From: Gammaproteobacteria bacterium
GTDB taxonomy: Bacteria > Pseudomonadota > Gammaproteobacteria > Pseudomonadales > Azotimanducaceae
DNA length: 64,000 nt
Assembly (NCBI GenBank): GCA_026709365.1
Contig: JAPOTD010000023.1
Location: forward strand, 38,399 to 102,398
Direction of reading: 5' to 3'
Part shown: positions 22,893-31,209 of the stretch, one piece after another
Numbering within the stretch: position 1 is the first letter of the stretch
How the letters are laid out: every line of letters starts with the position of its first letter
Program-made: the position numbers and the translations under genes
The notes under the pieces: generated by a model
Told to the model about the DNA's origin: nothing
Seen by the model: the letters and a program-made list of their open reading frames with translations, nothing else
Database searches by the model: none

Positions 22893-24221
22893 CTATCTCT
22901 TCAGGTCGGATACGAGACTGCGGATCTCCTCATCAAGCTCCGGGTCGGTTTGAACGAGCCGCTCGACTTTCGCACAAGCGCTCTTCACCGTGGTGTGATG
23001 CCTGCCGCCGAACTCCTTGCCAATGTCCGAATAGGATCGGTTGGTAAGTTCCTTGACCAAATACATGGCCACATGCCGCGATCGCACCACATGGCGGTAG
23101 CGGCGCTTGGAGAGGATTTCGGCAGGTTTGACATCGTAATGATCGGCCACGGTGCGAAGAATCTCGCCAATGTTGATGATCCGGCCCAGCCCTCCAACCA
23201 GATGCCGCAAGGCATCCTGGGCCAACGCCAGCGTGACCTCGCCGCCGATGAACCGCGCCTGGCCGATCACGCTCTGCAGGGCGCCATCGAGCTCGCGCAC
23301 GTTGGCGTTGGCCACCGTCGCAATGTAGCCTGCCACCTCCTCGCTCAAGGACACGCCGCGGCTTTGCGCCCTGCTCTTCAAGATGGCGACCCGCATCGCT
23401 TTTCCCGGCGGATTGATCTGCACATGGAGGCCACCGGTGAGGCGTGACTTCAGGCTGCCCTCAAGGCCCTGAACATATCGGGGATAACGGTTGCTAGTGA
23501 CCACGATCTGTCGGCTATCATCCCACAACCTATTGAATATCTTAAGAAATTCTTTCTGGGTCTGGGGAGCGCCGGCTATGAACTGAACGTCGTCAACCAG
23601 CAGCACATCGGCGGACTGGTAGCGGCGCGCGAACTGCTGCATGGCGCCGCCCCCCAAACGAACGGCCTCGACCATGCTTTCCAGGAAGACTTGGCAGTGG
23701 CAGTACACGATGCGCACGTCAGCATCGCGGCTTTGAATGAAATTGCCGATCGCCTGCATCAGATGGGTTTTGCCGAGGCCGACCGAACCGTGGAGCAGCA
23801 ACGGGTTGTTGCTTCCGCCCGGGTCGTCCGCCACGTGCTGCGCAGCGACCTTGGCGAAACGGTTCGACTCCCCCTCAACAAAGCTCCCAAAGGTGTAGGC
23901 CGGATCAAGCCCTCCCCGGGCGCGACTCCTGCCATTGCCGCCCTTAAGGCTAGGCTTGGGGCCCTTCGGCTTGAGCTCCGACGGCTGCCCAACCTCCACC
24001 TCAAGCGCCTGAACCAAGCCATCGCCACCAAACTCCGAGAGGAATTCAACGATGAGCGGCAGATACTCCCGCTTGACCTCGTCACGGATGTAGCGGTTGG
24101 GTGCGTACAGCTTGATGCCGCCTTGAAACGGCTGGGCTTGGAGGGGTCTGATGGCGGAGTCAAAAGCGTCAGCGGAAATATGCTCTTGCAGCTTCTGCAA
24201 ACAGGTCTCCCAAGGCGGCAT
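22893..24221 (-). CDS. dnaA: Chromosomal replication initiator DnaA
   Basis: Binds DnaA boxes and opens oriC. 442 residues: domain I (MPPWETCLQKLQEHI), linker, AAA+ domain with Walker A GSVGLGKTHLM and Walker B VLLVDDVQFIAG, and the domain IV helix-turn-helix (SYSDIGKEFGGRHHTTVKSA). The ATG at 24221 with GGAG 7-8 nt upstream is the real start; the frame is open further into oriC but that part is not conserved. Confidence 0.98.
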   Translation of the reverse strand: MPPWETCLQKLQEHISADAFDSAIRPLQAQPFQGGIKLYAPNRYIRDEVKREYLPLIVEFLSEFGGDGLVQALEVEVGQPSELKPKGPKPSLKGGNGRSRARGGLDPAYTFGSFVEGESNRFAKVAAQHVADDPGGSNNPLLLHGSVGLGKTHLMQAIGNFIQSRDADVRIVYCHCQVFLESMVEAVRLGGGAMQQFARRYQSADVLLVDDVQFIAGAPQTQKEFLKIFNRLWDDSRQIVVTSNRYPRYVQGLEGSLKSRLTGGLHVQINPPGKAMRVAILKSRAQSRGVSLSEEVAGYIATVANANVRELDGALQSVIGQARFIGGEVTLALAQDALRHLVGGLGRIINIGEILRTVADHYDVKPAEILSKRRYRHVVRSRHVAMYLVKELTNRSYSDIGKEFGGRHHTTVKSACAKVERLVQTDPELDEEIRSLVSDLKR

Positions 24222-24874
24222 TAACGTACTCCGATGGCGTGGATTCTTGTTGGATTGCGCGCTTCCCTTCAAGCGCCGGGCCATTCTAGCGACAGGCCAC
24301 GGGCCATTGGAATAGCCCGGATAAAAAAACCTATGGGCAAATCCAAGGGTCAGAAAAACCAATGAGTTAGACCGATCAATGAGAAGATTTGCCAAAACAG
24401 AGCCAGCCTGTAGGAGGTGAAAAACCACTGGATAACTTGTGGATTTTCCAGCCCCCTTCAGGCAGCGAAAGAAAATTTTTCAAGGCTAACCAAAAGGTTA
24501 GTCACAAAGCCTTCACAAACGCCATTGTCAGCACCCGGCAGGGGCCTAATCCGGGGCTTCCGAAGCGCCCTCAGCCTCCCGAAAAGAAGGCCCCTGTCGA
24601 GGAAAACCTATGGGCTTGCGGTAGCGAAAGCCGTGGACTGGCTGCAGCACCCCAAAACCAACGCTCAACCACTCCAGCAGGAAGCCACAGGTTTGCCGCA
24701 GCCTTTTCCTTGGTCAAGGCCCGTGTCTGCGCTGGGGAAACCAACTTTGTCCACGGGTTGCGCTCATGCGCTACAACAACAATTCTCCATTATCAGTGAA
24801 ATTGGTTATTGCGCCATTGACACTTTCCGGCAGCCGCCCCTAGAATCGCCGTCCCCTTTGGCACTGGACGCCGC
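24222..24874 (+). other. oriC: Probable chromosomal replication origin (oriC)
   Basis: A 650-bp gene-free gap between dnaA and rpmH, the classic oriC site in pseudomonad-type chromosomes. It is more AT-rich than its surroundings (for example A/T runs at 24321-24330 and 24466-24483). DnaA-box-like 9-mers, each matching TTATCCACA or its complement at 7 of 9 positions by eye, are at 24427-24435, 24438-24446, 24498-24506 and 24747-24755. A 13-nt direct repeat (AAAACCTATGGGC) occurs at 24326-24338 and 24603-24615. No perfect box was seen. Confidence 0.75.
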
Positions 24875-25009
24875 GTGAAGAGAACCTATCAGCCGAGCAA
24901 CATCAAGCGGAAGCGCACCCACGGCTTCCGCGCCCGCATGGCCACCAAGGGTGGCCGCAAGGTGATCAACGCCCGGCGCGCCAAGGGCCGCAAGCGGCTC
25001 ACCGTTTAG
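24875..25009 (+). CDS. rpmH: 50S ribosomal protein L34
   Basis: 44 residues, very basic, beginning [17 protein letters not shown] and ending GRKRLTV, the standard L34 sequence. Start GTG at 24875. First gene right of oriC, reading away from it, and head of the rpmH-rnpA-yidD-yidC-mnmE run. Confidence 0.98.
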   Translation: MKRTYQPSNIKRKRTHGFRARMATKGGRKVINARRAKGRKRLTV

Positions 25010-25023
25010 CTGGGTCAACCGGA

Positions 25024-25386
25024 CTGGGCAGGCGGGCCAAGCCGAACGGCTTCCCAAGGCGCTATCGGCTCAATTCCGCCCGCGACTACCGCCGGGCGCT
25101 CGGTCGCCGGGCGCACCGCATTCAGTCCGGGCCATTAAGGATTTTCGCCGTTCGCAATGCGATGTTGGGCGCTCGGCTGGGACTGATCATCGGCAAGCGC
25201 GCCGTGCGCCGGGCCCATGACCGCAATCGACTGAAGCGCAACGCGAGGGAGGCGTTCCGCCAGCGCCGCGCGGGGCTGCCGTCGATTGATGTGGTGCTGC
25301 ATGTGCAGGCGCCAATCCACCATCGGGAACTGAAGCGCCGGCTTGAAGAGGCATTGGAACAGATGAGCCACCGGACGGGCGGATGA
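25024..25386 (+). CDS. rnpA: Ribonuclease P protein component, probable CTG start
   Basis: Protein cofactor of RNase P, which matures tRNA 5' ends. The frame reads FPRRYRLNSARDY at its N-terminal part and the signature KRAVRRAHDRNRLKRNARE, matching RnpA. The reading frame is open from 24844 but holds no ATG, GTG or TTG before the internal ATG at 25162, which would delete the first 46 or so residues including the conserved FPR region. CTG at 25024 gives 120 residues, the normal length. It lies 14 bp after rpmH and its stop overlaps yidD (ATGA). Confidence 0.85.
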   Translation: MGRRAKPNGFPRRYRLNSARDYRRALGRRAHRIQSGPLRIFAVRNAMLGARLGLIIGKRAVRRAHDRNRLKRNAREAFRQRRAGLPSIDVVLHVQAPIHHRELKRRLEEALEQMSHRTGG

Positions 25387-25751
25387 TCCAGGCCGCCGCC
25401 ACACTGCGATCCGCTTTGAGCGGGCTGGCGCTGACCATTGCCAAGGGCGGCATCCGCGCCTACCAGCTCACCCTGAGCCCCTTTGTCGGCCACCAGTGCC
25501 GCTTTCACCCAACCTGCTCGAACTACGCGCTCGCGGCTTTGGATGGCCACGGGCCGGTGAAGGGCACTTGGTTGGCCCTGCGCCGCCTGTCCAAGTGCCA
25601 TCCCTTCCACCCCGGCGGCTTTGACCCACCCCCGGCTGTCCGAACCGCGCAAGATTCGCGGCACTTGTCACAGCGCAGCGATCCATTGACTTCCAAGCAA
25701 AAACCAGCCTGTCGGCAGAATCCCTCCACAGGCCATGAGGAAGCGCCATGA
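25383..25751 (+). CDS. yidD: Membrane protein insertion efficiency factor YidD
   Basis: Small amphipathic protein that aids YidC/Sec-dependent insertion. 122 residues with the whole family core: AYQLTLSPFVGHQCRFHP, TCSNYALAAL, KGTWLALRRLSKCHPFHP and GGFDP. The C-terminal 40 residues are a family-typical variable tail. The ATG overlaps the rnpA stop and its stop overlaps the yidC start. Confidence 0.95.
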   Translation: MIQAAATLRSALSGLALTIAKGGIRAYQLTLSPFVGHQCRFHPTCSNYALAALDGHGPVKGTWLALRRLSKCHPFHPGGFDPPPAVRTAQDSRHLSQRSDPLTSKQKPACRQNPSTGHEEAP

Positions 25752-27472
25752 TGCCCACGATCTCGCCGGAGGTGCAGCGAATCGTCCTACTGGTCGCATT
25801 GGGGATTACCGGCTATCTGATGATCCTCGCTTGGAATCAGGACTACATGCAGCCGCAGCCCGCCACCGAGCGGGCGAGCGCGCCGCAATTGGATGGCGCG
25901 GCCCTGTCCGGTCCCGGTCCGGCTTCCGCCGCGGTCCCCGCATCCGACATCCCGGACGCCTCCTTCATTGGCGCACCCGACCCGGCGGCCGATCAAGCGG
26001 TGGCGCCGGCTGGCGACGCCGGTGCTGCCGAGCGTCTGATCCGCGTCGCCACGCCCAGCCAGGAAGTCTGGATCGATCGCCGCGGCGGCGACATTCGCCG
26101 CGTGCATCTGCCCCGCTATCCGGTGAATCTCGAGCAACCCGATTTGCCCTTTGAACTGCTCGACGTGGGCAATCGCCGCACCTACATGGCGCAAAGCGGC
26201 CTGATCGGCCCGGATGGGCTCGATTCAGGCAGCGAGCGGCCACTGTACAGGACGGCCCGCGCCAACTACGAGGTCGGCGATGGCGAGACCTTGGCCGTCG
26301 AACTCGAAGCCGAGGCCGGCGACGTCAAGGTTCAGAAAGTCTTCATCTTTCAAGGCGGCGACTACTTGGTGGACGTGATCTATCGGGTGGAGAACCGGGG
26401 CGCGGAACCGTTCCGAGCCAGCCTGTTCGGGCAGATCAAGCGCGACGCCAAGGAGCCGCCCGGACAGGAGAGCTTCAGCCTCGGTCCGCAGCCGTACTTG
26501 GGCGCCGCCCTCACCACTCCTGACTCGCGCTACGAGAAAATCGAGTTCGAGGACCTCGACGAGGGCGATTTTCGCGATCAGGTGGAGGGCGGTTGGATCG
26601 CCTTCCTGCAGCACTACTTCCTGAGCGCCTGGATTGCCAACGAAGGCGAGTCTAACAGCTACTACGGCCGCAAGCGCGCTGACGGCACCTACATCGTCGG
26701 CTACACTAGTCCGTTGACCGCGGTGGCGCCCGGTGACCAGGGCGAGTGGCGGTCCCGCTTCTACGCCGGCCCCAAGGACCAAAAGCGACTGGAGCAAATC
26801 GCCGACAACCTCAACCTAACCGTGGACTACGGCTTTCTCTGGTGGCTGGCCGTGCCGCTTTTCGCGCTGCTGGACTGGCTGCACGGCTTGGTCGGCAATT
26901 GGGGCGTGGCCATCATCCTGCTCACTGTGCTGGTCAAGCTGGTGCTTTACCCCCTGTCCTCAGCAAGCTACAAGTCAATGGCCAACATGCGCCGGGTGGC
27001 GCCGCAGATGAAGCGTCTGCAGGAACGTCATGCCGGTGATCGGCAAAAGCTGTCCCAAGAGATGATGGGACTGTACAAAAAGGAGGGCGTCAATCCCTTG
27101 GGCGGCTGCCTGCCCATGCTGTTGCCCATGCCCATCTTCATCGCGCTTTACTGGGTGCTGTTCGAGAGCGTCGAGCTGCGCCAAGCGCCCTTCGCGTTGT
27201 GGATTGACGACTTGGCCGCCATGGACCCCTACTTCATTCTGCCGCTGCTCATGGGCGCCACCATGTACGTGCAGCAGCTCCTGAGCCCGACCATGGGCGA
27301 TCCGATGCAGGCGCGCATCATGAAGCTGATGCCGATCATGTTCACAGTGCTCTTCCTGTTCTTTCCTGCTGGCCTGGTGCTCTATTGGCTGGTCAACAGT
27401 GTGCTGTCCGTCGCGCAGCAGTGGTACGTGATGAAAAAGACTGAGGCCGCAGCGGTCCCAGCGCGGAACTGA
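25748..27472 (+). CDS. yidC: Membrane protein insertase YidC
   Basis: Inserts and folds inner membrane proteins. 574 residues: N-terminal helix (RIVLLVALGITGYLMILAW), a large periplasmic beta domain, then the conserved insertase core with LLTVLVKLVLYPLSSASYKSM, MMGLYKKEGVNPLGGCLPM, LPLLMGATMYVQQLLSP and FPAGLVLYWLVNS. Size and layout match gammaproteobacterial YidC. Confidence 0.97.
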   Translation: MMPTISPEVQRIVLLVALGITGYLMILAWNQDYMQPQPATERASAPQLDGAALSGPGPASAAVPASDIPDASFIGAPDPAADQAVAPAGDAGAAERLIRVATPSQEVWIDRRGGDIRRVHLPRYPVNLEQPDLPFELLDVGNRRTYMAQSGLIGPDGLDSGSERPLYRTARANYEVGDGETLAVELEAEAGDVKVQKVFIFQGGDYLVDVIYRVENRGAEPFRASLFGQIKRDAKEPPGQESFSLGPQPYLGAALTTPDSRYEKIEFEDLDEGDFRDQVEGGWIAFLQHYFLSAWIANEGESNSYYGRKRADGTYIVGYTSPLTAVAPGDQGEWRSRFYAGPKDQKRLEQIADNLNLTVDYGFLWWLAVPLFALLDWLHGLVGNWGVAIILLTVLVKLVLYPLSSASYKSMANMRRVAPQMKRLQERHAGDRQKLSQEMMGLYKKEGVNPLGGCLPMLLPMPIFIALYWVLFESVELRQAPFALWIDDLAAMDPYFILPLLMGATMYVQQLLSPTMGDPMQARIMKLMPIMFTVLFLFFPAGLVLYWLVNSVLSVAQQWYVMKKTEAAAVPARN

Positions 27473-27474
27473 CC

Positions 27475-28800
27475 CTGTCCAGCGACTCGGACACCATCGC
27501 CGCGGTCGCCACGCCGCCCGGCCAAGGCGGGGTGGGCATCGTGCGCATCTCCGGGCCATTGGCGCTCAAGATCGGCGAATCCATCGTTGGCGAGCCCTTG
27601 CCGCCGCGTCACGCCCTGCATGCCCAGTTCACGCACGAGGGCGAACTGCTCGATGACGGCGTGGGCCTGCACTTCGCCGCCCCCAACTCCTTCACGGGCG
27701 AGGACGTGGTGGAACTGCAGGGCCACGGTGGCCCGGTGGTGATGCAAATGCTGTTGAATGCGGTGCTTGCCGCCGGGGCTCGCCTGGCCCGGCCCGGCGA
27801 GTTCAGCGAGCGCGCCTTCCTCAACGGCCAGATCGACTTGGCCCAGGCCGAGGCCGTGGCGGACTTGATCGCCAGCGCCTCAACCCAGGCGGCGCGCGGG
27901 GCGGTGCGCTCCCTGTCCGGGGAATTCTCGTCTCTGGTCAATGAATTGGATGCGGACATCCTGAAGCTTCGGGTCCACGTTGAAGCGGCCATAGACTTTC
28001 CCGATGAAGAGGTTGAACTGCTGGCGCAGGGCCGCGTCGGCGAGCAGGTCGAAACGCTCATCGGTGCCGTCCAATCGCTGATCCAACGCAGTCGGCAGGG
28101 CGCATTGCTCTCCCAAGGCATCAGCGTCGCCATCATTGGCGCATCCAATGTCGGCAAATCGAGCCTGCTCAACCGCCTGAGCGGCGAGCAGGCGGCCATC
28201 GTCACCGACATCCCAGGCACCACCCGGGACTTGCTCAAGGTGGACTTGGTCCTTGATGGCCTGCCGGTTCGCTTGGTGGACACTGCGGGCTTGCGCGACA
28301 GCGCGGACCCCGTGGAAGTGGAAGGCCTGCGTCGCGCCCGCTTGGCAGCCGAGACGGCGGACCTCATCCTGGAGGTGCGCGACCTAGCCGTGGCCCAAGT
28401 CAACAGCGAGCCAGCCAGTCCGGAAAGAACCTTGTGCGTGGACAACAAGATCGATTTGGTCGGCGTCCCGGCTGGCCTCGTGAAGGACTCACCATCCACT
28501 GTCCGCGTGTCATGCCTCACCGGTGACGGCATTGAGGCCTTGAGAAGCGCCATCAAGAACCGAGTGGGCTTCACCGGCGAAGGCTCAACCTTCAGCGCCC
28601 GGCAACGCCACATCGAGGCCCTCAACGCCGCACTCACAGCCTTGGAAGGCGCCGCTCAGCGGCTTCGTGCCAACGCTGCCGCCGAAGTCATCGCCGAGGA
28701 ATTGCGCCTAGCCCACTTGGCGCTTGGCGAAGTAACTGGCGAAACCACCCCTGACGACCTTCTGGGCAGCATCTTCGCCACCTTTTGCATCGGCAAGTAA
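27475..28800 (+). CDS. mnmE: tRNA modification GTPase MnmE, probable CTG start
   Basis: With MnmG it makes 5-carboxymethylaminomethyl-U34 in tRNA. 441 residues: N-terminal tetrahydrofolate-binding domain (DTIAAVATPPGQGGVGIVRI), G domain with GASNVGKS (222-229), TTRD, DTAG (269-272), NKID (324-327), and the essential C-terminal CIGK. After an in-frame TGA at 27442-27444 there is no ATG, GTG or TTG until GTG 27532, which would remove the conserved N-terminal strand. CTG at 27475 gives SSDSDTI, aligning exactly with E. coli SDNDTI. It lies 2 bp after the yidC stop. Confidence 0.92.
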   Translation: MSSDSDTIAAVATPPGQGGVGIVRISGPLALKIGESIVGEPLPPRHALHAQFTHEGELLDDGVGLHFAAPNSFTGEDVVELQGHGGPVVMQMLLNAVLAAGARLARPGEFSERAFLNGQIDLAQAEAVADLIASASTQAARGAVRSLSGEFSSLVNELDADILKLRVHVEAAIDFPDEEVELLAQGRVGEQVETLIGAVQSLIQRSRQGALLSQGISVAIIGASNVGKSSLLNRLSGEQAAIVTDIPGTTRDLLKVDLVLDGLPVRLVDTAGLRDSADPVEVEGLRRARLAAETADLILEVRDLAVAQVNSEPASPERTLCVDNKIDLVGVPAGLVKDSPSTVRVSCLTGDGIEALRSAIKNRVGFTGEGSTFSARQRHIEALNAALTALEGAAQRLRANAAAEVIAEELRLAHLALGEVTGETTPDDLLGSIFATFCIGK

Positions 28801-28813
28801 CTGCGCGAACCTG

Positions 28814-28832
28814 CGCGAACCTTTGGTTCGCG
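28814..28832 (+). terminator. Strong hairpin after mnmE, possible terminator
   Basis: Perfect 8-bp inverted repeat CGCGAACC / GGTTCGCG around a TTT loop, 13 bp after the mnmE stop. No T-run follows, so intrinsic termination is uncertain; it could instead be an mRNA 3'-end stabiliser. It touches the REP-like palindrome at 28833. Confidence 0.45.
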
Positions 28833-28865
28833 TTGGAGTTTCGCTGGCGCGAAACTCCGCGCCGG
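28833..28865 (+). repeat. REP-like palindrome, family A copy 1
   Basis: Intergenic element whose core GGAGTTTCGC / GCGAAACTCC forms a perfect 10-bp stem with a TGGC loop, followed by GCGCCGG. Close matches are at 37858-37878 (minus), 50731-50761 and 50831-50863. The convergent mnmE/ribH gap (28801-28981) is otherwise empty. Confidence 0.75.
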
Positions 28866-28981
28866 CTGCACGGCAACCAAGCTTGGGCAGCTTTCCCGAT
28901 TCGTTTAGAGGACCATGCGCCCTTGAAACGAATCGGGGCTTGGCAATGGAGCAAATTGGAAACCTACCTCCAAGTCGCCCC

Positions 28982-29467
28982 TCAAGCCGCCCCGATGCTC
29001 CGCCGCCAATGCACCATCTCGATGGCTGCGGCTGCCGCTTCAAGGCCCTTGTTGAACTCATCGTGCGCCGCCCGCGCCGCGGCGTGCTCCATCTTCAGCA
29101 CCGGCAGGATCTCCACCACCACCGGGCGGCGATAGCGCTGCATGATCTCCCCCAGACCCCGCATGCACTCATTGGTGATCATCTCGAAGTGCAGGGTCTC
29201 CCCCTTGAGAATCACGCCGAAGCAGATCAGGGCGTCGATTTCCTGGCCCACGTCCAGCGCCAGCAGATCCGCTGCCGCCAAGGGCAGCTCCAATGAGCCT
29301 GGCAGCCGATGCACGTCTATGCGTTCGTAGCCATGTGCCCTGAGTGCGCCTTCGCAGGCATCCGAAAGGCTGTCCACCAGTTCGGGATACCACTTCGATT
29401 TCAGTATCGCGATGCGCCCGGGATTCTCGATCGCCGGCAATTCGCTCAGGTCGGCGGTGGTTTTCAC
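28982..29467 (-). CDS. ribH: 6,7-dimethyl-8-ribityllumazine synthase (RibH type)
   Basis: Condenses ribityl-aminouracil with dihydroxybutanone phosphate in riboflavin synthesis. 161 residues with LPGSLELPLAA (substrate loop, PGS-x-E), VILKGETLHFEMITNEC (phosphate-binding GET and catalytic His) and a C-terminal helix. The gene usually sits between ribBA and nusB, yet here it is far from ribD-nusB (42.6-44.2 kb) and overlaps a flavoprotein gene by 4 bp (ATGA). A second ribH elsewhere cannot be excluded. Confidence 0.87.
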   Translation of the reverse strand: MKTTADLSELPAIENPGRIAILKSKWYPELVDSLSDACEGALRAHGYERIDVHRLPGSLELPLAAADLLALDVGQEIDALICFGVILKGETLHFEMITNECMRGLGEIMQRYRRPVVVEILPVLKMEHAAARAAHDEFNKGLEAAAAAIEMVHWRRSIGAA

Positions 29468-30864
29468 AAGGCCGCCGACGCTGGCGCGTCCTCAAGTTCA
29501 GCCAGCATGCGCTGCAGCTTGGGAATCGCCTCCATCACTGGCCCTGGATCAGTTTGCGGCAGCGGCCCCTCGTCGTCCCGCAGCGGCAGCGTGAAGCCAT
29601 CAAGCCGCGAGCGGCGCAGCCAGTCCATCAGGGCCTCATCCTGTGCCCATTCCAACTGATTCAGGAAGTTGGCCAAGGTGGTGCGGAGGAAGTCGGCGTC
29701 GGAATCCGGGTGCGGAATGGGAACGCAAAGCTCGTTCTTGACGGCATCATCGTCGCCGTAGGCCGCCTCGATGTGGGCGGTGAAGGCGGCGCTGAACACC
29801 TGCTGGCAGGTGCGCAGCGATTGCAGCGTGATGGTTTGGCCGTCAAACACGGGCACCGCCGGCCGCCGGGCCAAGCCGTCGGTGGCGCAATGCACATGCA
29901 GCGTGGCGGGAGAGGTGGGCATGGTCCCTTGGTCGAGAGTGATGGCGTCCCGCTCAATCCGCTGGACATGCCCCAGCCGCACCACATCCTTGATGCGGCG
30001 CAGTTGCGCAAGCTCCGCCTGGGTGACCGTGGCGCAGCGGTACATGGTTGGCCAAACGTCGTCGTCGAACCTCAGAAGCTGGCCCGCCGCGTTGATCCGC
30101 TCAAAGACATCACGGTAGCTGGTGCCTTCGACAATGGCCCGAGCCTGCGCCGAGAAGCCCCGGTTGAGGGCGTCGGCGAACTTTCGTCCGGGCTGGATGT
30201 TGGCTCGATCCAACATCCAGGAGTCGCGCGGCATGATCCAACTGATGCACCCCGGATCCTTGCCGTGGGCCAGCAGAAACAGGCAGGCGTCCATGGCGGT
30301 CTTGCCGGCGCCGACGATGACGTATCGCTCGAACCTTCCGCCCAGCTTCGGCAACTCGTTGGGCGGCGCCCAGTTGACGCCAGCGTCGATGGCAAACGGC
30401 GGCGGTGATGCTGAGGGCACGCTGACGTCCATGTAGGCGGCATCCACGACCTTGCCCGCCTCCACCGTCCACTCCTCGCCGGATACCGAGGACCTGAAGC
30501 GTCCCTCGCCTTGGTGTTCGCACAACGGGAAGTGGCGGACCCGGCCGGAGGGCAGGAACTGGCGCTGCATCACCTGCCCAAAGTAAGCGCACACTTCGCT
30601 GTTGGTCGCCAATTCACAAAGGCCCTTGTTCCAGCCTTGGACATCTATCGCGCCACTGCCCAAGGGCCTGGAATTGACCCCGTAGAACGACGACGGCTGG
30701 TGCAGGCGAACGAAGGGATAGGCGTCGTTCCAGTGCCCGCCGGGCTGGTGCCGCCGATCGACCATCACCACGGAAGCCTTGGTCTCGGTCACCAGCACGT
30801 CGGTGAACGCCATGCCCATCGCGTCAGCGCCGACGACCAAGTAGTCCGCTTGGAGTCTCTTCAT
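29464..30864 (-). CDS. FAD/NAD(P)-binding oxidoreductase, monooxygenase-like
   Basis: 466 residues. The N-terminus YLVVGADAMGMAFTDVL is a dinucleotide-binding motif with Ala replacing one of the usual glycines (GADAMG versus GxGxxG), then VVMVDRRHQPGGHWNDAYP, and a second Rossmann motif YVIVGAGKTAMDACLFLL near 190. This arrangement is like flavin-containing monooxygenases, but the FMO fingerprint FxGxxxHxxxW is not seen. Substrate unknown. Translationally coupled to a lumazine synthase, which suggests linked expression with flavin supply. Confidence 0.75.
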   Translation of the reverse strand: MKRLQADYLVVGADAMGMAFTDVLVTETKASVVMVDRRHQPGGHWNDAYPFVRLHQPSSFYGVNSRPLGSGAIDVQGWNKGLCELATNSEVCAYFGQVMQRQFLPSGRVRHFPLCEHQGEGRFRSSVSGEEWTVEAGKVVDAAYMDVSVPSASPPPFAIDAGVNWAPPNELPKLGGRFERYVIVGAGKTAMDACLFLLAHGKDPGCISWIMPRDSWMLDRANIQPGRKFADALNRGFSAQARAIVEGTSYRDVFERINAAGQLLRFDDDVWPTMYRCATVTQAELAQLRRIKDVVRLGHVQRIERDAITLDQGTMPTSPATLHVHCATDGLARRPAVPVFDGQTITLQSLRTCQQVFSAAFTAHIEAAYGDDDAVKNELCVPIPHPDSDADFLRTTLANFLNQLEWAQDEALMDWLRRSRLDGFTLPLRDDEGPLPQTDPGPVMEAIPKLQRMLAELEDAPASAAL

Positions 30865-31209
30865 TCAGTGGCCCGCGCCGCTCCGATGGCGAATTGGCGG
30901 ATGATACAACAGCAGCGCGCAGGCGCAGCCAGCTTGGCGCGGCGCGAGTATTGGCTCAGTTTGGCTCACGTCATCGTCGTGACTCGGTCGAGGGTGGGAC
31001 GCCCTCGATTGGGGTCATGGAATGCCTTTACCGCGGCGCCGACTAGGCGGCGGGCATCGGCGCGATCTGGCCTGTTGGCCGCCGGATGTGGCCTTGGGCT
31101 GCTGCAAGGTGCCGGAGAAGCGCTGCATCGACCTCCGCATCCGCATCCGCATCGGCACACTGAGCTTTCACTTGGGTTCGCTGACCGGCTTCGTCTTGAA
31201 GGCCCTTGG
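30865..31209. other. Gene-free interval with a hairpin
   Basis: A 345-bp gap between two leftward flavoprotein genes. No convincing gene. It holds the hairpin at 30988-31008 and a short CCGCAT triplicate at 31135-31152. Open frames through it lack family features. Confidence 0.6.
30988..31008 (+). repeat. REP-like hairpin, family B copy 3
   Basis: TCGAGGG / CCCTCGA form a perfect 7-bp stem around TGGGACG. Compared with the reverse complement of 46172-46191 it differs by one base in 20, and it shares the left half of the element at 36301. It is a short form lacking the second hairpin. Confidence 0.6.

Noticed and set aside
28801-28820. Tandem CTGCGCGAAC x2
   Set aside because: Only two units, and the second half is part of the hairpin at 28814; no separate element.
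31135-31152. CCGCAT triplicate
   Set aside because: Short simple repeat in non-coding DNA; no evidence of function.
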